A DNA stretch of 64,000 bases from a gamma proteobacterium NOR5-3 (GCA_000158155.1 DS999405.1:1477738-1541737); one strand, 5' to 3'. Counted from the stretch's first letter, positions 11,365-19,932 are shown. Program-made: numbers and translations. The notes: generated from the sequence alone by a model not told the origin.

Positions 11365-11789
11365 ATTGGGTGGAACAGAGATTTCGCGAGCCACCTCTAA
11401 TACCAAAACCCTTACCGCCCATCATCGTTAGAAGCCGGCCAATTCGGACTTACTGTTTCTCAACAATTTTCGTTTACACCCTTTTACCTGAAAGTCCTCG
11501 CTCGACAATTGCTGTCGCTGCAAAGGGTCACGTCGCTTTGATTTGGCCAGGGAATGACTCACGGATTCCAAGTAGAGAATCCTAAAACCATAGACTCTCT
11601 GTCGACTCCATCACTTGCAGCACTTTTCCTCTTCACTTCGGATAAACGATAACAAGCGGCACGCTTGAAGTTTCTGCAGATCAAGGTTAGATTCGCCTAA
11701 CACTCTGGGGTCTTTATTGTTCGAAAGATCGGCCGAAATCTCATAACCAAAAACACCGATTACAACCACACGAGCGGAATCCAAAACAA
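11365..11789. other. Non-coding stretch at the left edge of the accessory region
   Basis: About 425 bases between the tRNA-Asn terminator and the first accessory gene. No reading frame here has coding character or a convincing ribosome site. No full second copy of the tRNA 3' end, integrase gene or transposon end was found in it. It is visibly richer in A and T than the housekeeping genes to its left. Confidence 0.5.
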
Positions 11790-12497
11790 ATGAAATTGCT
11801 CTTCCTTTTGCTCCTCCTTACTCCGACCCTAGCAAATTCAGCAACATCATCTAAATGCCCGGGAGAAGGAGGCTATATCTACACAAATGACCGTGACAGA
11901 AATCCTACCCCCGGCGGCTTTGTGTCGAATGGTGCACACGTATCAGAAGCCTCCTTTGTTGCCCCCACAGCCGCAGTGTGCGGTTCAGCTTACATAACAA
12001 ACTCACGACTGCTAGGCGATACCGTAGTAAAGGATAACGCCTACGTTGAGAACTCAACGTTAATGGGAAATACAATTATCGAAGGTGACGCATCAGTTTC
12101 GAGTTCTACCCTGAGAGGGTTTCATCACTTCTCGACCGGCAACATAGATGGGCTGAAAGCTTTCAAGAAGCAATCAGCCACACAAAAATCAGCCAACAGA
12201 TCTGCCACGCTGGCAACCCTGCAAAATCAAAAAAAATCGATAACTAGACAGATCAATGAGATTGAGGGTAGAGAAATTGCAATTGTTGCCAACCAGTTTC
12301 ACGACAACATAGAGAGCTATAGTTTTGCAACCTTGAGAGAATGGGCAAACAGGAAAGGCGGTAGCTTTGGATCACACTCTAATCCAGCGGCGTATTACAC
12401 AAGCAGTGGAATTTCGACGTTTGAGCGATACAAGAGAGAAATAGAGCGCCTGGAAGGGGAGCTCAGAAGTATAGACGCACAAATCCGTGCGCTGTAA
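11790..12497 (+). CDS. Exported protein with hexapeptide-type repeats and a coiled-coil tail
   Basis: A 235-residue protein with a signal peptide (MKLLFLLLLLTPTLANSA). Residues about 45-115 show short repeats of the left-handed beta-helix kind, recognisable as GGFVSNGAHVSEASFVAPTA, CGSAYITNSRLLGDTVVKDN, AYVENSTLMGNTIIEGDASV and SSSTLRG, with a small residue and an aliphatic residue recurring every five to six positions. The C-terminal half is charged and helical (QKKSITRQINEIEGREIAIV and ERYKREIERLEGELRSIDAQ), likely coiled coil. Acyltransferases use this helix, but no catalytic His is obvious, so a structural role is as likely. First gene of the accessory region; unrecognised beyond these parts. 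Confidence 0.7.
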   Translation: MKLLFLLLLLTPTLANSATSSKCPGEGGYIYTNDRDRNPTPGGFVSNGAHVSEASFVAPTAAVCGSAYITNSRLLGDTVVKDNAYVENSTLMGNTIIEGDASVSSSTLRGFHHFSTGNIDGLKAFKKQSATQKSANRSATLATLQNQKKSITRQINEIEGREIAIVANQFHDNIESYSFATLREWANRKGGSFGSHSNPAAYYTSSGISTFERYKREIERLEGELRSIDAQIRAL

Positions 12498-12576
12498 GTC
12501 AAGTACCGTTAAAGAGCAGGGGAACCACAGATTGCGCATGAATATTTACAGGGTCCCGGCGAACGGTTCGGTCCAT

Positions 12577-13428
12577 TTAGCCTCTCACACCCCCAGCCGT
12601 TACTCTAGTTTTTCCGGAGAACGTGCGGTTCTTACAATCAAGATCATTCTTCTCGCAATTTCCAAACCAGTTAAGCAGCTTTTCTGCTGGATCTTTGGCG
12701 GATTCACCGGCCTGCAAGAAGGTAGAAGTGTCATCGTTTTTAAAAGCACTCCCCGTGCAAGCTTGTGCCATCGCCTTTACAAGCGAGTTTTGCATATCAC
12801 TAAAATCAGCGCCGGTCAGCGTCTTGGCTTCGCCTGATCGAGTGAAGTACTTGGAGAGATTAGCGTTCACTGTCGCTCCCGGTCCTTCAATGATGACAAT
12901 TCCTGGGATGCTTTCTTTAACAATCACGGGCCCTGCTCCGCTCGTAACACCGGGGACATCTGCGCAAGAGAAGTGTTGCTCGGTCGTCTGTGCGTAATGC
13001 TTTGTCATACCCTCGCAACGATAGGAGCCATCTGAGTTGAGTTCTTCAAATCCACCTTTACGATCCTCATTCGCAGGGCACTCTGCCCATTGCTGAGAGT
13101 GCTGCTTAGAGAGATTAAATTTGTTGTCATACTTTTCGTTCGCTTTGAAATACCTTTTTTGCCTGTAGTACTTGGATCCTGTCCCGCACCCGGCCATTTT
13201 TGGGATCGCTCCGACGTTACAGTAGGCCACCCACAGAGGCCGATTACAGGTGTTAACCAGGACCACCCTGGAATCTTCCCAATAGTCTTCCAGCTTGAGG
13301 TGCTTAACGGTAATGCAATGAGGGACGTAGTCCCCGCCCACGACCTGAGCATGGCTGACAGTCGACGTAGGTATGGCCGAGATAATCGTTACGATCACAG
13401 CGAAAAACGAAGTCAGTAGCGTAGCCAT
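12577..13428 (-). CDS. Exported hypothetical protein, cysteine-rich
   Basis: A 283-residue protein with a signal peptide (MATLLTSFFAVIVTIISAIP, cut probably after SHA). The mature part has many cysteines (CITVKH, NTCNRPLWVAYCNVG, CGTGSK, CPANED, CEGM, CADVPG, CTGSAF, CEKNDLDCKN), suggesting disulfides in the periplasm or outside the cell. The segment NTCNRPLWVAYCNVG resembles small beta-rich domains of secreted proteins, but I cannot name the family. It stands alone between the repeat protein and the next minus-strand pair. Confidence 0.65.
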   Translation of the reverse strand: MATLLTSFFAVIVTIISAIPTSTVSHAQVVGGDYVPHCITVKHLKLEDYWEDSRVVLVNTCNRPLWVAYCNVGAIPKMAGCGTGSKYYRQKRYFKANEKYDNKFNLSKQHSQQWAECPANEDRKGGFEELNSDGSYRCEGMTKHYAQTTEQHFSCADVPGVTSGAGPVIVKESIPGIVIIEGPGATVNANLSKYFTRSGEAKTLTGADFSDMQNSLVKAMAQACTGSAFKNDDTSTFLQAGESAKDPAEKLLNWFGNCEKNDLDCKNRTFSGKTRVTAGGVRG

Positions 13429-13521
13429 CCTTGCAACCTTTTCTTAGTGTTTATACTTTCTACGAAGCGCACTCAGTTCTTTATGGGGTGCCAACTTGCA
13501 GCTAAAACTCTGTTCGACACA

Positions 13522-14121
13522 TCACGACGATACTCTCGCCTGACAGTCGGGACAGCAGTAAAACGTAATCATTCCATCAATATTATCAATACTCTTCCCG
13601 CATGGCTCAGACTTAGAGTAGCTCCAGTCTTTCTTCGCAAGGTTGTGCAGGGTGCTAGCGCTCAGGCTCTGCGTATTTATTTCGCTGGCGACATAAGCCC
13701 ACGAAGTAGCCGCTCCACAACCAAACAATACGCCAGCTTTTTCTAACAAATCATGGTCATACTCCCAGTCATTGGCGAGGGCTACAATCTGGTAACTCTG
13801 GAGAAGCTCTTTCTCCTGGACCGTGGAATACTCGCCATCAGCAATGCGTTCTAGCTCTGCGTCAAAGAACGGACGACCGCTCTCGTCAAACATCAAGCTG
13901 CCGCTCCCAGCCAGATGCGCATAAGCGTGGGCCACGGCGAGACGAACATCTGTATCTATATGCTCTTCCAGACTCTCGCACACCATCTCAGCGAACCCAC
14001 TATCCGGAAATTGGTCGATCGAATACAGGAGGCGCTGAACCATTAGGGGATCATCGTCATGCAAGATGCGATGGATTTGATCCACGGTTTCGATGACTAG
14101 GCCGTCCTTTGCATTACTCAT
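13522..14121 (-). CDS. Hypothetical helical (HEAT-like) protein with C-terminal CxxC
   Basis: A 199-residue cytoplasmic-looking protein. I place the start at ATG 14121 (MSNAKDGLVIETVDQIHRIL) because it overlaps the stop of the gene in front as ATGAGTAA, a usual arrangement for coupled translation; the frame is open further upstream. Amphipathic helices dominate (LMVQRLLYSIDQFPDSGFAE, VRLAVAHAYAHLAGSG), as in HEAT-type scaffolds. The end has YCCPDCQ, a possible metal knuckle with an earlier Cys. No family recognised. Many immunity proteins look like this, but that is only a suggestion. Confidence 0.6.
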   Translation of the reverse strand: MSNAKDGLVIETVDQIHRILHDDDPLMVQRLLYSIDQFPDSGFAEMVCESLEEHIDTDVRLAVAHAYAHLAGSGSLMFDESGRPFFDAELERIADGEYSTVQEKELLQSYQIVALANDWEYDHDLLEKAGVLFGCGAATSWAYVASEINTQSLSASTLHNLAKKDWSYSKSEPCGKSIDNIDGMITFYCCPDCQARVSS

Positions 14122-14689
14122 TAACTGGGATGCCTCGCGGTGCGCTCTTCTCAAAAACATCAAGCTGTAGGTAACACTCATCGTCGCTTGATAAAGGATC
14201 ATCAGCTTGCACTTGGCGCCCTTGAGAGCCTGCTTGGCTTTCAGAGCACGGCGACGCGAGCACTGTTGCTAGACCTGAATCGTCCAATGCAATCAGCGCG
14301 CGAATCGTGTAGTCCGACAGACTGGCGACATGAGCAGGCACAGAATCTGGGTTCAAAAACTCTTTCGTTTCGTAAATGAAGAAACTGGGATGGCCCTCTT
14401 CAGCTTCACCTATTACGGTGTATCTGCCGTTCTTTGAGAACGCAGCCACGTAGATCAACGCGATGTCGGCCTTCTTCGCAAACAACAAGGTAAGGTCATC
14501 CTCCTTACTACGCTTGAAGAAAATGACATCCTGCACCGGTTGATCAGGCGAGTTGATTTCGGCAGTACACAGCTGCGCTTCGGTAGCAGGGATGTCGTGA
14601 CAGGTCATAGGAAGAGTCAGGTTATCGTCCGCGACCGCGTTGGCGGTGAGCCCGGTGAGCAGTGCGATGCTTGCTAGGTATTGCTTCAT
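14114..14689 (-). CDS. Exported hypothetical protein coupled to the downstream gene
   Basis: A 191-residue protein with a clear signal peptide (MKQYLASIALLTGLTANAVA). The mature part reads as a beta-rich domain (DVIFFKRSKEDDLTLLFAKK, YTVIGEAEEGHPSFFIYETK) with four cysteines (MTCHDI, QLCTAE, SPCSES, DECYLQ) that could form two disulfides. It is the first gene of a two-gene unit with the 199-residue protein, overlapping it by eight bases. Function unknown. Confidence 0.65.
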   Translation of the reverse strand: MKQYLASIALLTGLTANAVADDNLTLPMTCHDIPATEAQLCTAEINSPDQPVQDVIFFKRSKEDDLTLLFAKKADIALIYVAAFSKNGRYTVIGEAEEGHPSFFIYETKEFLNPDSVPAHVASLSDYTIRALIALDDSGLATVLASPCSESQAGSQGRQVQADDPLSSDDECYLQLDVFEKSAPRGIPVNE

Positions 14690-14820
14690 GTGCCTTTGCT
14701 TCTATTTGCCATACTGGATTATTCTCATTGCTGAGGCATTCGTACAGCGATAGTTATTCTCGGGCATCTCTCGCGGCCCGGGGGCGACACTGACGTAAGA
14801 ACAGGGGGCGGAGTATTACC

Positions 14821-15270
14821 ATGGGCGATAATGTCGACGTGGATCAGACGGAGGAGGCTTTCCCTGTGCTGGACTACAGTGTGCCTCACAACCTCCGCGA
14901 CCAACAGAGATCAGAGTTTTCTGCTGACGTTTGGTGGCAGCTTCCTGGCAGTGAGGGGGAATACAGTAAACAAACCTTCTCTCTCCCTTACGGTGCATCT
15001 GGGGAAGACCTCGTCCAGTTGTTAGGTCGTCAATCGCGGCTCTTGGTGGCGCTTTCGCACTTCTCATGGGGTTACGGCGCACTCGCACGTGCCAGTGAGG
15101 ACAAAGAGGTCGCTAAGGCGCTGTTACAACTGGCAACAGACGAGCGCTATCGAAAAGTGTTTTACAGCGTGGTGACGGACAAACTGGGAGAATGGGATTC
15201 TGAGCGAGAACTTCACTGGCTCTCATCGGAGTACTTCCCCTTTGCACAAGAGGCCGAGAACGATGAATGA
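14821..15270 (+). CDS. Hypothetical protein, first of a coupled pair
   Basis: A 149-residue acidic, soluble protein (MGDNVDVDQTEEAFPVLDYS at the start, QEAENDE at the end) without signal peptide or membrane segment. It contains a helical stretch with tryptophans (LVALSHFSWGYGALARASED, LHWLSSEYFPFAQ). Family not recognised. Its stop overlaps the next ATG as ATGAATGA, so the two products are probably made together and may bind each other. The ATG follows a GGGGCGGAGT stretch that can serve as ribosome site. Confidence 0.65.
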   Translation: MGDNVDVDQTEEAFPVLDYSVPHNLRDQQRSEFSADVWWQLPGSEGEYSKQTFSLPYGASGEDLVQLLGRQSRLLVALSHFSWGYGALARASEDKEVAKALLQLATDERYRKVFYSVVTDKLGEWDSERELHWLSSEYFPFAQEAENDE

Positions 15271-15586
15271 TCCTATGTACCCCTCAGAGCTCTTCAAAAG
15301 ACTTTGGGATATCGACCCCGAACTGCCTCGCCTTGCATTGACACTCTCTCAGCCTTGCCCCAACTGTGATTGCGGCCTGAAAGAAGCCGTCGAGCAAGGC
15401 ACCGCACTGGAAGCCCTAGCCGACACTTATTTGAACAAACAGAAGAAATGTAACTCTGCGATTAAGACTTCTTTTACGTATTTGTTGAATCACCCAGTTG
15501 TGCAAACCGTGAGTGGATACGTCGAGCCGCAGGCGATCGAGGACGCAGTAGATACCTCTATTGAGCGGGAACGCGTTCAGAGCTGA
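15263..15586 (+). CDS. Small hypothetical protein, second of a coupled pair
   Basis: A 107-residue protein, started at ATG 15263 (MNDPMYPSELFKRLWDIDPE) because that ATG overlaps the stop of its partner by eight bases. Features are a CPNCDCG cluster at about residue 32 and a later Cys in KKCNSAIK, then an amphipathic helical end. No signal peptide. No family recognised; the CxxCxC motif could bind a metal. Confidence 0.62.
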   Translation: MNDPMYPSELFKRLWDIDPELPRLALTLSQPCPNCDCGLKEAVEQGTALEALADTYLNKQKKCNSAIKTSFTYLLNHPVVQTVSGYVEPQAIEDAVDTSIERERVQS

Positions 15587-15769
15587 TGTATGGGCCCATG
15601 GATTACAGCATTCACGAGCACAGAAACGACTTTACTGACTCAAGCGCCATACCCTTGCAGCCTGACTCTCTAGACACATAATGGTGATGCCCACAGCTTA
15701 ACGCTTTATCATGGTTTGCTAACTCACCAAGATAAATAATATTGCTGTGCCTAAACAAAAGGGTAACGT

Positions 15770-16204
15770 ATGCATACAACAACACTGCGCCAGTTTCGAA
15801 TTCCGCAAATTCTGCTTCTTTGCGCTTCCTGTCTCACCACCGTACCGATCACCGTTGCGCAAGATAGAACCGAGCTGACCTATAATTTCGTTCATTGCCA
15901 CGAAAGCAAATATGCTACAGACGACCCCAGAGATACGACGTCTTATAAGCTGCACCGATATAGCAATGTATTTAGCTACGACATGCCGATCACATCTAGC
16001 GGCAGGTACGCGATCGATGCATCCTGGGTTTTTCCCGATAAAGCAAAAAAAGACCTCAGTGTGGAGGGCAAGTGTTTCCTTGAGCAATCAATTGTGCAGG
16101 ACAAGGTGAAGACGAAATTAGAAGAAATGGTCGAAAGTAACCGGCAGCGAGGAGGCAAACAGTCGCCTCCAGATCGTATTGAGTATTTTGAATTTAAACC
16201 TTAA
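15770..16204 (+). CDS. Exported hypothetical protein
   Basis: A 144-residue protein with a signal peptide (MHTTTLRQFRIPQILLLCAS, cleavage likely after TVA). The mature domain is small, with cysteines at FVHCHESK and GKCFLEQS that could pair. Ends with ESNRQRGGKQSPPDRIEYFE, a charged flexible tail. Good ATG spacing from AAGGGTAACGT. Function and family unknown; one of a series of small exported proteins in this region. Confidence 0.6.
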   Translation: MHTTTLRQFRIPQILLLCASCLTTVPITVAQDRTELTYNFVHCHESKYATDDPRDTTSYKLHRYSNVFSYDMPITSSGRYAIDASWVFPDKAKKDLSVEGKCFLEQSIVQDKVKTKLEEMVESNRQRGGKQSPPDRIEYFEFKP

Positions 16205-16269
16205 GGCCTTCAACTTAGATCTGCCCTTTAAATACGCAACTCAAGTAAGCACGTATAAGGATCGTGATA

Positions 16270-16842
16270 ATGATCAAACAAATAGGTATTGGAGCACGTC
16301 AAGCCCGCCAATTTCTGTCAATCATGCTGGGCTTATTCGCCGTCAGTATTTACTCAACAACGTCAAGCGCTGATGACGGTCCAAGCTTGTATCAAACACT
16401 CAGCTGGCTAGAGAGAAACACCCCGCTTCTTGTCGTAAACGATGACTATTTATCGGTCGAATTTGAATTTGATGTGAGAGACCCCCAAGATCCAAATCTA
16501 CGGCGCCGGCGCGATGGTTTTGGACCCTACCGATTTATTTTTACGCGCCCCAAGGTAGACGGCATCTATGAAAGGAGTGTGACTGAGTTTCGATTCCGAG
16601 ACTTGAGGTCGGGCCGCTTTTTGTGCACCGGAGCCTCAAAAGGTCTCGATTGTTTCACAAAAGAAACTGCGAAGGTAGTATCGAAAAAATGGTCAAGTCC
16701 CGGCAAGCCAGGAAAGGAGTTGTTTCTTCCCGAAATCGGCTGGGGCATAGATTTTCGAGATCAGGGCGATGCTGATCGTTATGCTAGAGCGATTAGGCGC
16801 GCAATTGAACTATCGCAAACGGCATCTGATGATCTCTTCTAG
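16270..16842 (+). CDS. Exported hypothetical protein
   Basis: A 190-residue protein. ATG 16270 has AAGGA eight bases upstream and is preferred to the GTG two codons earlier. The N-terminal basic-hydrophobic segment (RQARQFLSIMLGLFAVSIYS) looks like a signal peptide with a long n-region. The mature part has aromatic beta-like strands (YLSVEFEFDVRDP, FGPYRFIFTRPKVDG) and two cysteines (FLCTGASKGLDCF) that may form a disulfide. Family not recognised. Confidence 0.6.
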   Translation: MIKQIGIGARQARQFLSIMLGLFAVSIYSTTSSADDGPSLYQTLSWLERNTPLLVVNDDYLSVEFEFDVRDPQDPNLRRRRDGFGPYRFIFTRPKVDGIYERSVTEFRFRDLRSGRFLCTGASKGLDCFTKETAKVVSKKWSSPGKPGKELFLPEIGWGIDFRDQGDADRYARAIRRAIELSQTASDDLF

Positions 16843-17023
16843 CTCCTCGCTTACTTCCTGACCACATGGCTGGCACATCACGCGTCGGCTATTTGGTTAG
16901 ATCCTGCGGTCAAAGATTTGAAGAACAACCAAAAACACTTTGCACAGCGAAAGTGAATGCAGCAATTAGAGCACTGAGCACCATCCAGCTAACGCAACCC
17001 GCTCCTACCTATTAAAACCGCTA

Positions 17024-17452
17024 ATGGTGAACATGTCCGCTCAGTCGCCTAGCAGGCACCCCATTAGCTTTGCACTGATAAACACCGTCTCTACGGCTTT
17101 ACTGTTGATGTTTTGTGTCAGCGTTCTTGAAGAGTATCGGCTTGGCATTGAGGATGCGCGAAAAGCCATTGTTTTTAACAGTGTTTTAGGCCCCCTGTTC
17201 CTAAGATCATTGATGGTGCATCAATCCTACTGCTACATGAGCGCCCTTCGTAGACTGGTCGGCTTCCTGGTTAACGGCGCACTCGTCGCCACCCTTAGCC
17301 TCGCTACACTTACCGTAGTCGATGTCGATATTCAGCTTGAATTCGAGTGGACGATTGTTTGGCAATTTGCACTCTTTGCGATACTGGGCGCTTGCTGGGC
17401 CTCGCTACTGTGGGGTGTGAATGAGTCCCTGGCTAGCACTATATATCGTTAG
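17024..17452 (+). CDS. Small integral membrane protein, hypothetical
   Basis: A 142-residue protein with four likely membrane segments: SFALINTVSTALLLMFCVSV, the stretch AIVFNSVLGPLFLRSLMV, LVGFLVNGALVATLSLATL, and IVWQFALFAILGACWASLLW. Start could be ATG 17024 or ATG 17033 (MSAQSPSRHP); neither has a strong ribosome site. No family recognised. Nothing next to it points to a transport or signalling role. Confidence 0.55.
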   Translation: MVNMSAQSPSRHPISFALINTVSTALLLMFCVSVLEEYRLGIEDARKAIVFNSVLGPLFLRSLMVHQSYCYMSALRRLVGFLVNGALVATLSLATLTVVDVDIQLEFEWTIVWQFALFAILGACWASLLWGVNESLASTIYR

Positions 17453-17470
17453 CTGTAGAGACGAACCAAT

Positions 17471-17938
17471 CTATTGAAGTGGCCTCACCCAAACGGCCGT
17501 ATCAACGCCATCCACATCCATTTTGTACCGGCCATCGACGCGGTAAATGAACACTGCCGGCTGGTAAGCGTAGTGGATGTAGTACTGACCTTTCTCCTGC
17601 TGCCAAACCTGACCATTCGCGAGGCGTACGACAGTATTCCCCTGCCATCCTTTGAACTCGCCGACTATGGTGGAGGACACTGTCGAAGGATTTCGGGGGT
17701 TCTGGGGACCTCGCGCTCCCTGCTCACAGGACATACTCTGTCCTTCGTTAATGCCATCCTGGTAGACCTCCTCCAGAAGGCGAGTCACGCCCGCGCGCTC
17801 CTGCGCTGTGAGGCGGTCTAAGCCCAGTTGCTGTTGACGCTCAATCGTTACTAATTGATCGAGGGTTGTCTGAGCTGCGGCCGAGAGTGAAAAAACGAGT
17901 GTAATCACCATTAACGAACAGGTTACGTAGCGCACCAT
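17471..17938 (-). CDS. Exported hypothetical protein with SH3-like C-terminus
   Basis: A 155-residue protein with signal peptide (MVRYVTCSLMVITLVFSLSA, cut near AAA-Q). A helical segment (LDRLTAQERAGVTRLLEEVY) precedes a beta-rich C-terminal domain, EFKGWQGNTVVRLANGQVWQ then YYIHYAYQPAVFIYRVDGRY, a pattern (tryptophan-glycine, LxNGQxW) typical of small periplasmic SH3-like domains. Precise function unknown. Confidence 0.65.
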   Translation of the reverse strand: MVRYVTCSLMVITLVFSLSAAAQTTLDQLVTIERQQQLGLDRLTAQERAGVTRLLEEVYQDGINEGQSMSCEQGARGPQNPRNPSTVSSTIVGEFKGWQGNTVVRLANGQVWQQEKGQYYIHYAYQPAVFIYRVDGRYKMDVDGVDTAVWVRPLQ

Positions 17939-18019
17939 GCGGACTCCTTATTGTTATATAGAGCGAAGACCCCAGTGATTGATAAGTAGCTAAGGGTATG
18001 CGCAACCATCGGCGGGGCC

Positions 18020-18652
18020 TCAGTAACCCAACGCTTTGGCGGTTTTGCCGCCGTAGTACTTAACTAAGTCTTTTCTCAATCTTGCCACATCAGACACCAC
18101 AAACTTTTCGGACGCCTCAGGATCCGCCAATATCTTATCCAGGTAATCAACTACCGTCTCGGGCTCGCCCGTGCCCCAGGGGGCGTGAGTGAGGTTAGCC
18201 TGAGTGCTGCTCGCATTGGGGTCAGGCACGACCCATTCAACCGCATTGACGTCTGTGTCTTCATGATTGAGCAAAAACTTGTACAGCACATGATTGTGCA
18301 TGCTTAGCGCAATGGCACGCTTGAGTAGATGCTCTGACTCTCTTGTTGCCGAATCAACCCGTCCCTTACAAATAAAGTCATTCGTATGCGCATTCCAGAA
18401 CGCGATGATCTTGTCACTGTAGTTGGGGGTAGCCCGGGAGAGCTGCAGATACCCCAGCATTTGATCTTCCATGACCGCGACTACGTCCTTCCCTGTTTCT
18501 CCGGCTGTCATCATGTCAATACACAGATTTTTGGCGAACTCACGAACCTGCGGATCGCTGACAAATCCCGATGGCCTCGACTGCGCTTGAGCAGGGATGG
18601 TGCAGAGAGAGGCACTGAGCAGCATCAAGACTGCGGCGAGGGTGGTCTTCAT
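18020..18652 (-). CDS. Exported hypothetical protein
   Basis: A 210-residue protein with a signal peptide (MKTTLAAVLMLLSASLCTIP, cut after AQA). The mature chain is mostly helical, with HNHVLYKFLLNHEDTDVNAV and a polar C-terminal part (EASEKFVVSDVARLRKDLVK). Two cysteines (NLCIDMM, FICKGR) may pair. Similar exported proteins accompany the others in this region, but no defined family is recognised. Confidence 0.6.
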   Translation of the reverse strand: MKTTLAAVLMLLSASLCTIPAQAQSRPSGFVSDPQVREFAKNLCIDMMTAGETGKDVVAVMEDQMLGYLQLSRATPNYSDKIIAFWNAHTNDFICKGRVDSATRESEHLLKRAIALSMHNHVLYKFLLNHEDTDVNAVEWVVPDPNASSTQANLTHAPWGTGEPETVVDYLDKILADPEASEKFVVSDVARLRKDLVKYYGGKTAKALGY

Positions 18653-18940
18653 AAAAAGCTCTTTTTAGCTGACGGATGCCGTAAAACCATAAGAGATAGA
18701 AATGGCTTTGTAAATTCATAACCGAAACACGGCACGTTTATTAAAAAAAATGTTACCGAGGTATCAGAAGAAAAAGCGCAATTGCTTCAGCAACAAGAAT
18801 AGACACATCCATTAGATTTTGCCGCTCTGATGATGTGATCAACACTCTGACCATGGCATCCTTTAGTATGTAGGAGTTCTTAGGCGTCACCTGTTTCTTA
18901 GCAAGCACTAGCTACCGCACCACTCATTCGGCCAGTTACG

Positions 18941-19108
18941 TCAGTCATCAAACACCGCCTCCCGGAATGCGTCTGCTACAGCCCGCGCATGGTTTTCGCC
19001 TGACAAATAAGCCCCGAACCACTTTAAACAGCAACCTTTTAGTATTGATTCTTGGATTTTTTTCAGCAGCCAGTCCTTGACGGCTTTCTGACCCAGTCCT
19101 GCGGATCA
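18941..19108 (-). pseudogene. Short coding remnant without a start codon
   Basis: On the minus strand a frame closed by TGA at 18941-18943 reads in part KDWLLKKIQESILKGCCLKW and FGAYLSGENHARAVADAFRE. This has natural amino-acid make-up with a helical end, but no ATG or GTG opens it, and a stop lies just upstream. It looks like the 3' end of a gene lost by deletion. The family was not recognised, and chance is not excluded. Confidence 0.3.
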
Positions 19109-19296
19109 AGACTCCGCCTTTACCTAAGCTTTACTTATGCGCAGCAAGGGCTGCAGGCTAACGACAACCTTAGTAATTCACCAGAAGTTGCACTCCTCAA
19201 CCGCATCCAAAATGTGCAGATTTGCTATAGGCCGCCGCCAAGCTTTCTTTAAGTGCATGTAATGCAGTAGCTGATAAACCGTAGCCTCTTCCCTCA

Positions 19297-19329
19297 ACAG
19301 CGGTCTCAGAAAACTGAGGTAACCGCTGT
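19297..19329. repeat. Strong inverted repeat upstream of the wHTH gene
   Basis: ACAGCGGT-CTCAG, an AAAA loop, then CTGAG-GTA-ACCGCTGT: 13 perfectly matched pairs interrupted by a three-base bulge. No T-run follows, so it is not an ordinary terminator. It lies about 75 bases before the start of the 175-residue gene and could be an RNA structure in its leader or a binding site for a protein. Confidence 0.7.
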
Positions 19330-19404
19330 ATCTAAATCAGGAAGCAGGTCCGCTTTCTTGAACAGAACCTATCAACCCATCACCGATTCCTCGGAGAAGC
19401 ATCT

Positions 19405-19932
19405 ATGCCCAACGCAGACACATCTCACTCAACCGACAACAACCTCAAGAACCCCGAATCCCCACCCATTACGATCCTCAAGAAGGCCAGCACCAGGTCT
19501 CTGGAAGGCAAAGCCACTCTCGGTTATCAACTCGGCATCAACGACACCTCAGCCTTGTACTGGCGTCTCGTCAGCAATAGTGGTGGCGGATTCTTCAGTG
19601 AAGAATGGGTAGCGTTGAAGGCTATCCAGGATGCACTGAACAACTGGCCCCAGGATCGCCCCATCACGTCTATGGCTCTACGCTCGCTGTTTCTCGGCAA
19701 GTCAGCCAACAACCCGTCGTTCCTGATGGCTACTCTGGTCAAAGAGGGAGTGCTGGAACGCAAGCCAGGTACGAAGCGCCACTATCAGCTGGGAGACGTT
19801 AAAGAGTTTCTTACAACGGTAGAGAAGCTCAAGACGGGGCATAGCCAGCCCAGTAAACCCCGAGCTAAAGCCAAGGCAAAAGCAGGCAGCCGTATGGCAA
19901 AGGCCAAAGCTACCCCGGCAACGAGTAAGTAG
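19405..19932 (+). CDS. Winged-helix-like protein with Lys/Ala-rich tail
   Basis: A 175-residue protein. Residues about 35-135 look like a winged-helix DNA-binding domain (YQLGINDTSALYWRLVSNSG, then a helix-turn region SMALRSLFLGKSANNPSFLM and the wing VLERKPGTKRHYQLGDVKEF). The tail is lysine, alanine and proline rich (SQPSKPRAKAKAKAGSRMAK), like histone H1-type or AlgP-type tails, which bind DNA by charge. The two small genes behind it are of the kind seen on integrative elements, so this may be an element-borne DNA-binding protein. Role unknown. Confidence 0.65.
   Translation: MPNADTSHSTDNNLKNPESPPITILKKASTRSLEGKATLGYQLGINDTSALYWRLVSNSGGGFFSEEWVALKAIQDALNNWPQDRPITSMALRSLFLGKSANNPSFLMATLVKEGVLERKPGTKRHYQLGDVKEFLTTVEKLKTGHSQPSKPRAKAKAKAGSRMAKAKATPATSK

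Larger units (their letters stand above)
18653..19404. other. Long gap in the accessory region
   Basis: About 750 bases without a convincing complete gene. It contains a short minus-strand coding remnant (18941 to about 19108) and a strong inverted repeat (19297-19329), listed separately. A plus-strand frame at 19052-19252 lacks a ribosome site and reads like chance. Confidence 0.55.

Noticed and set aside
19052-19252. 66-codon plus-strand frame in the accessory gap
   Set aside because: No ribosome site, no family resemblance and it overlaps the better minus-strand remnant.
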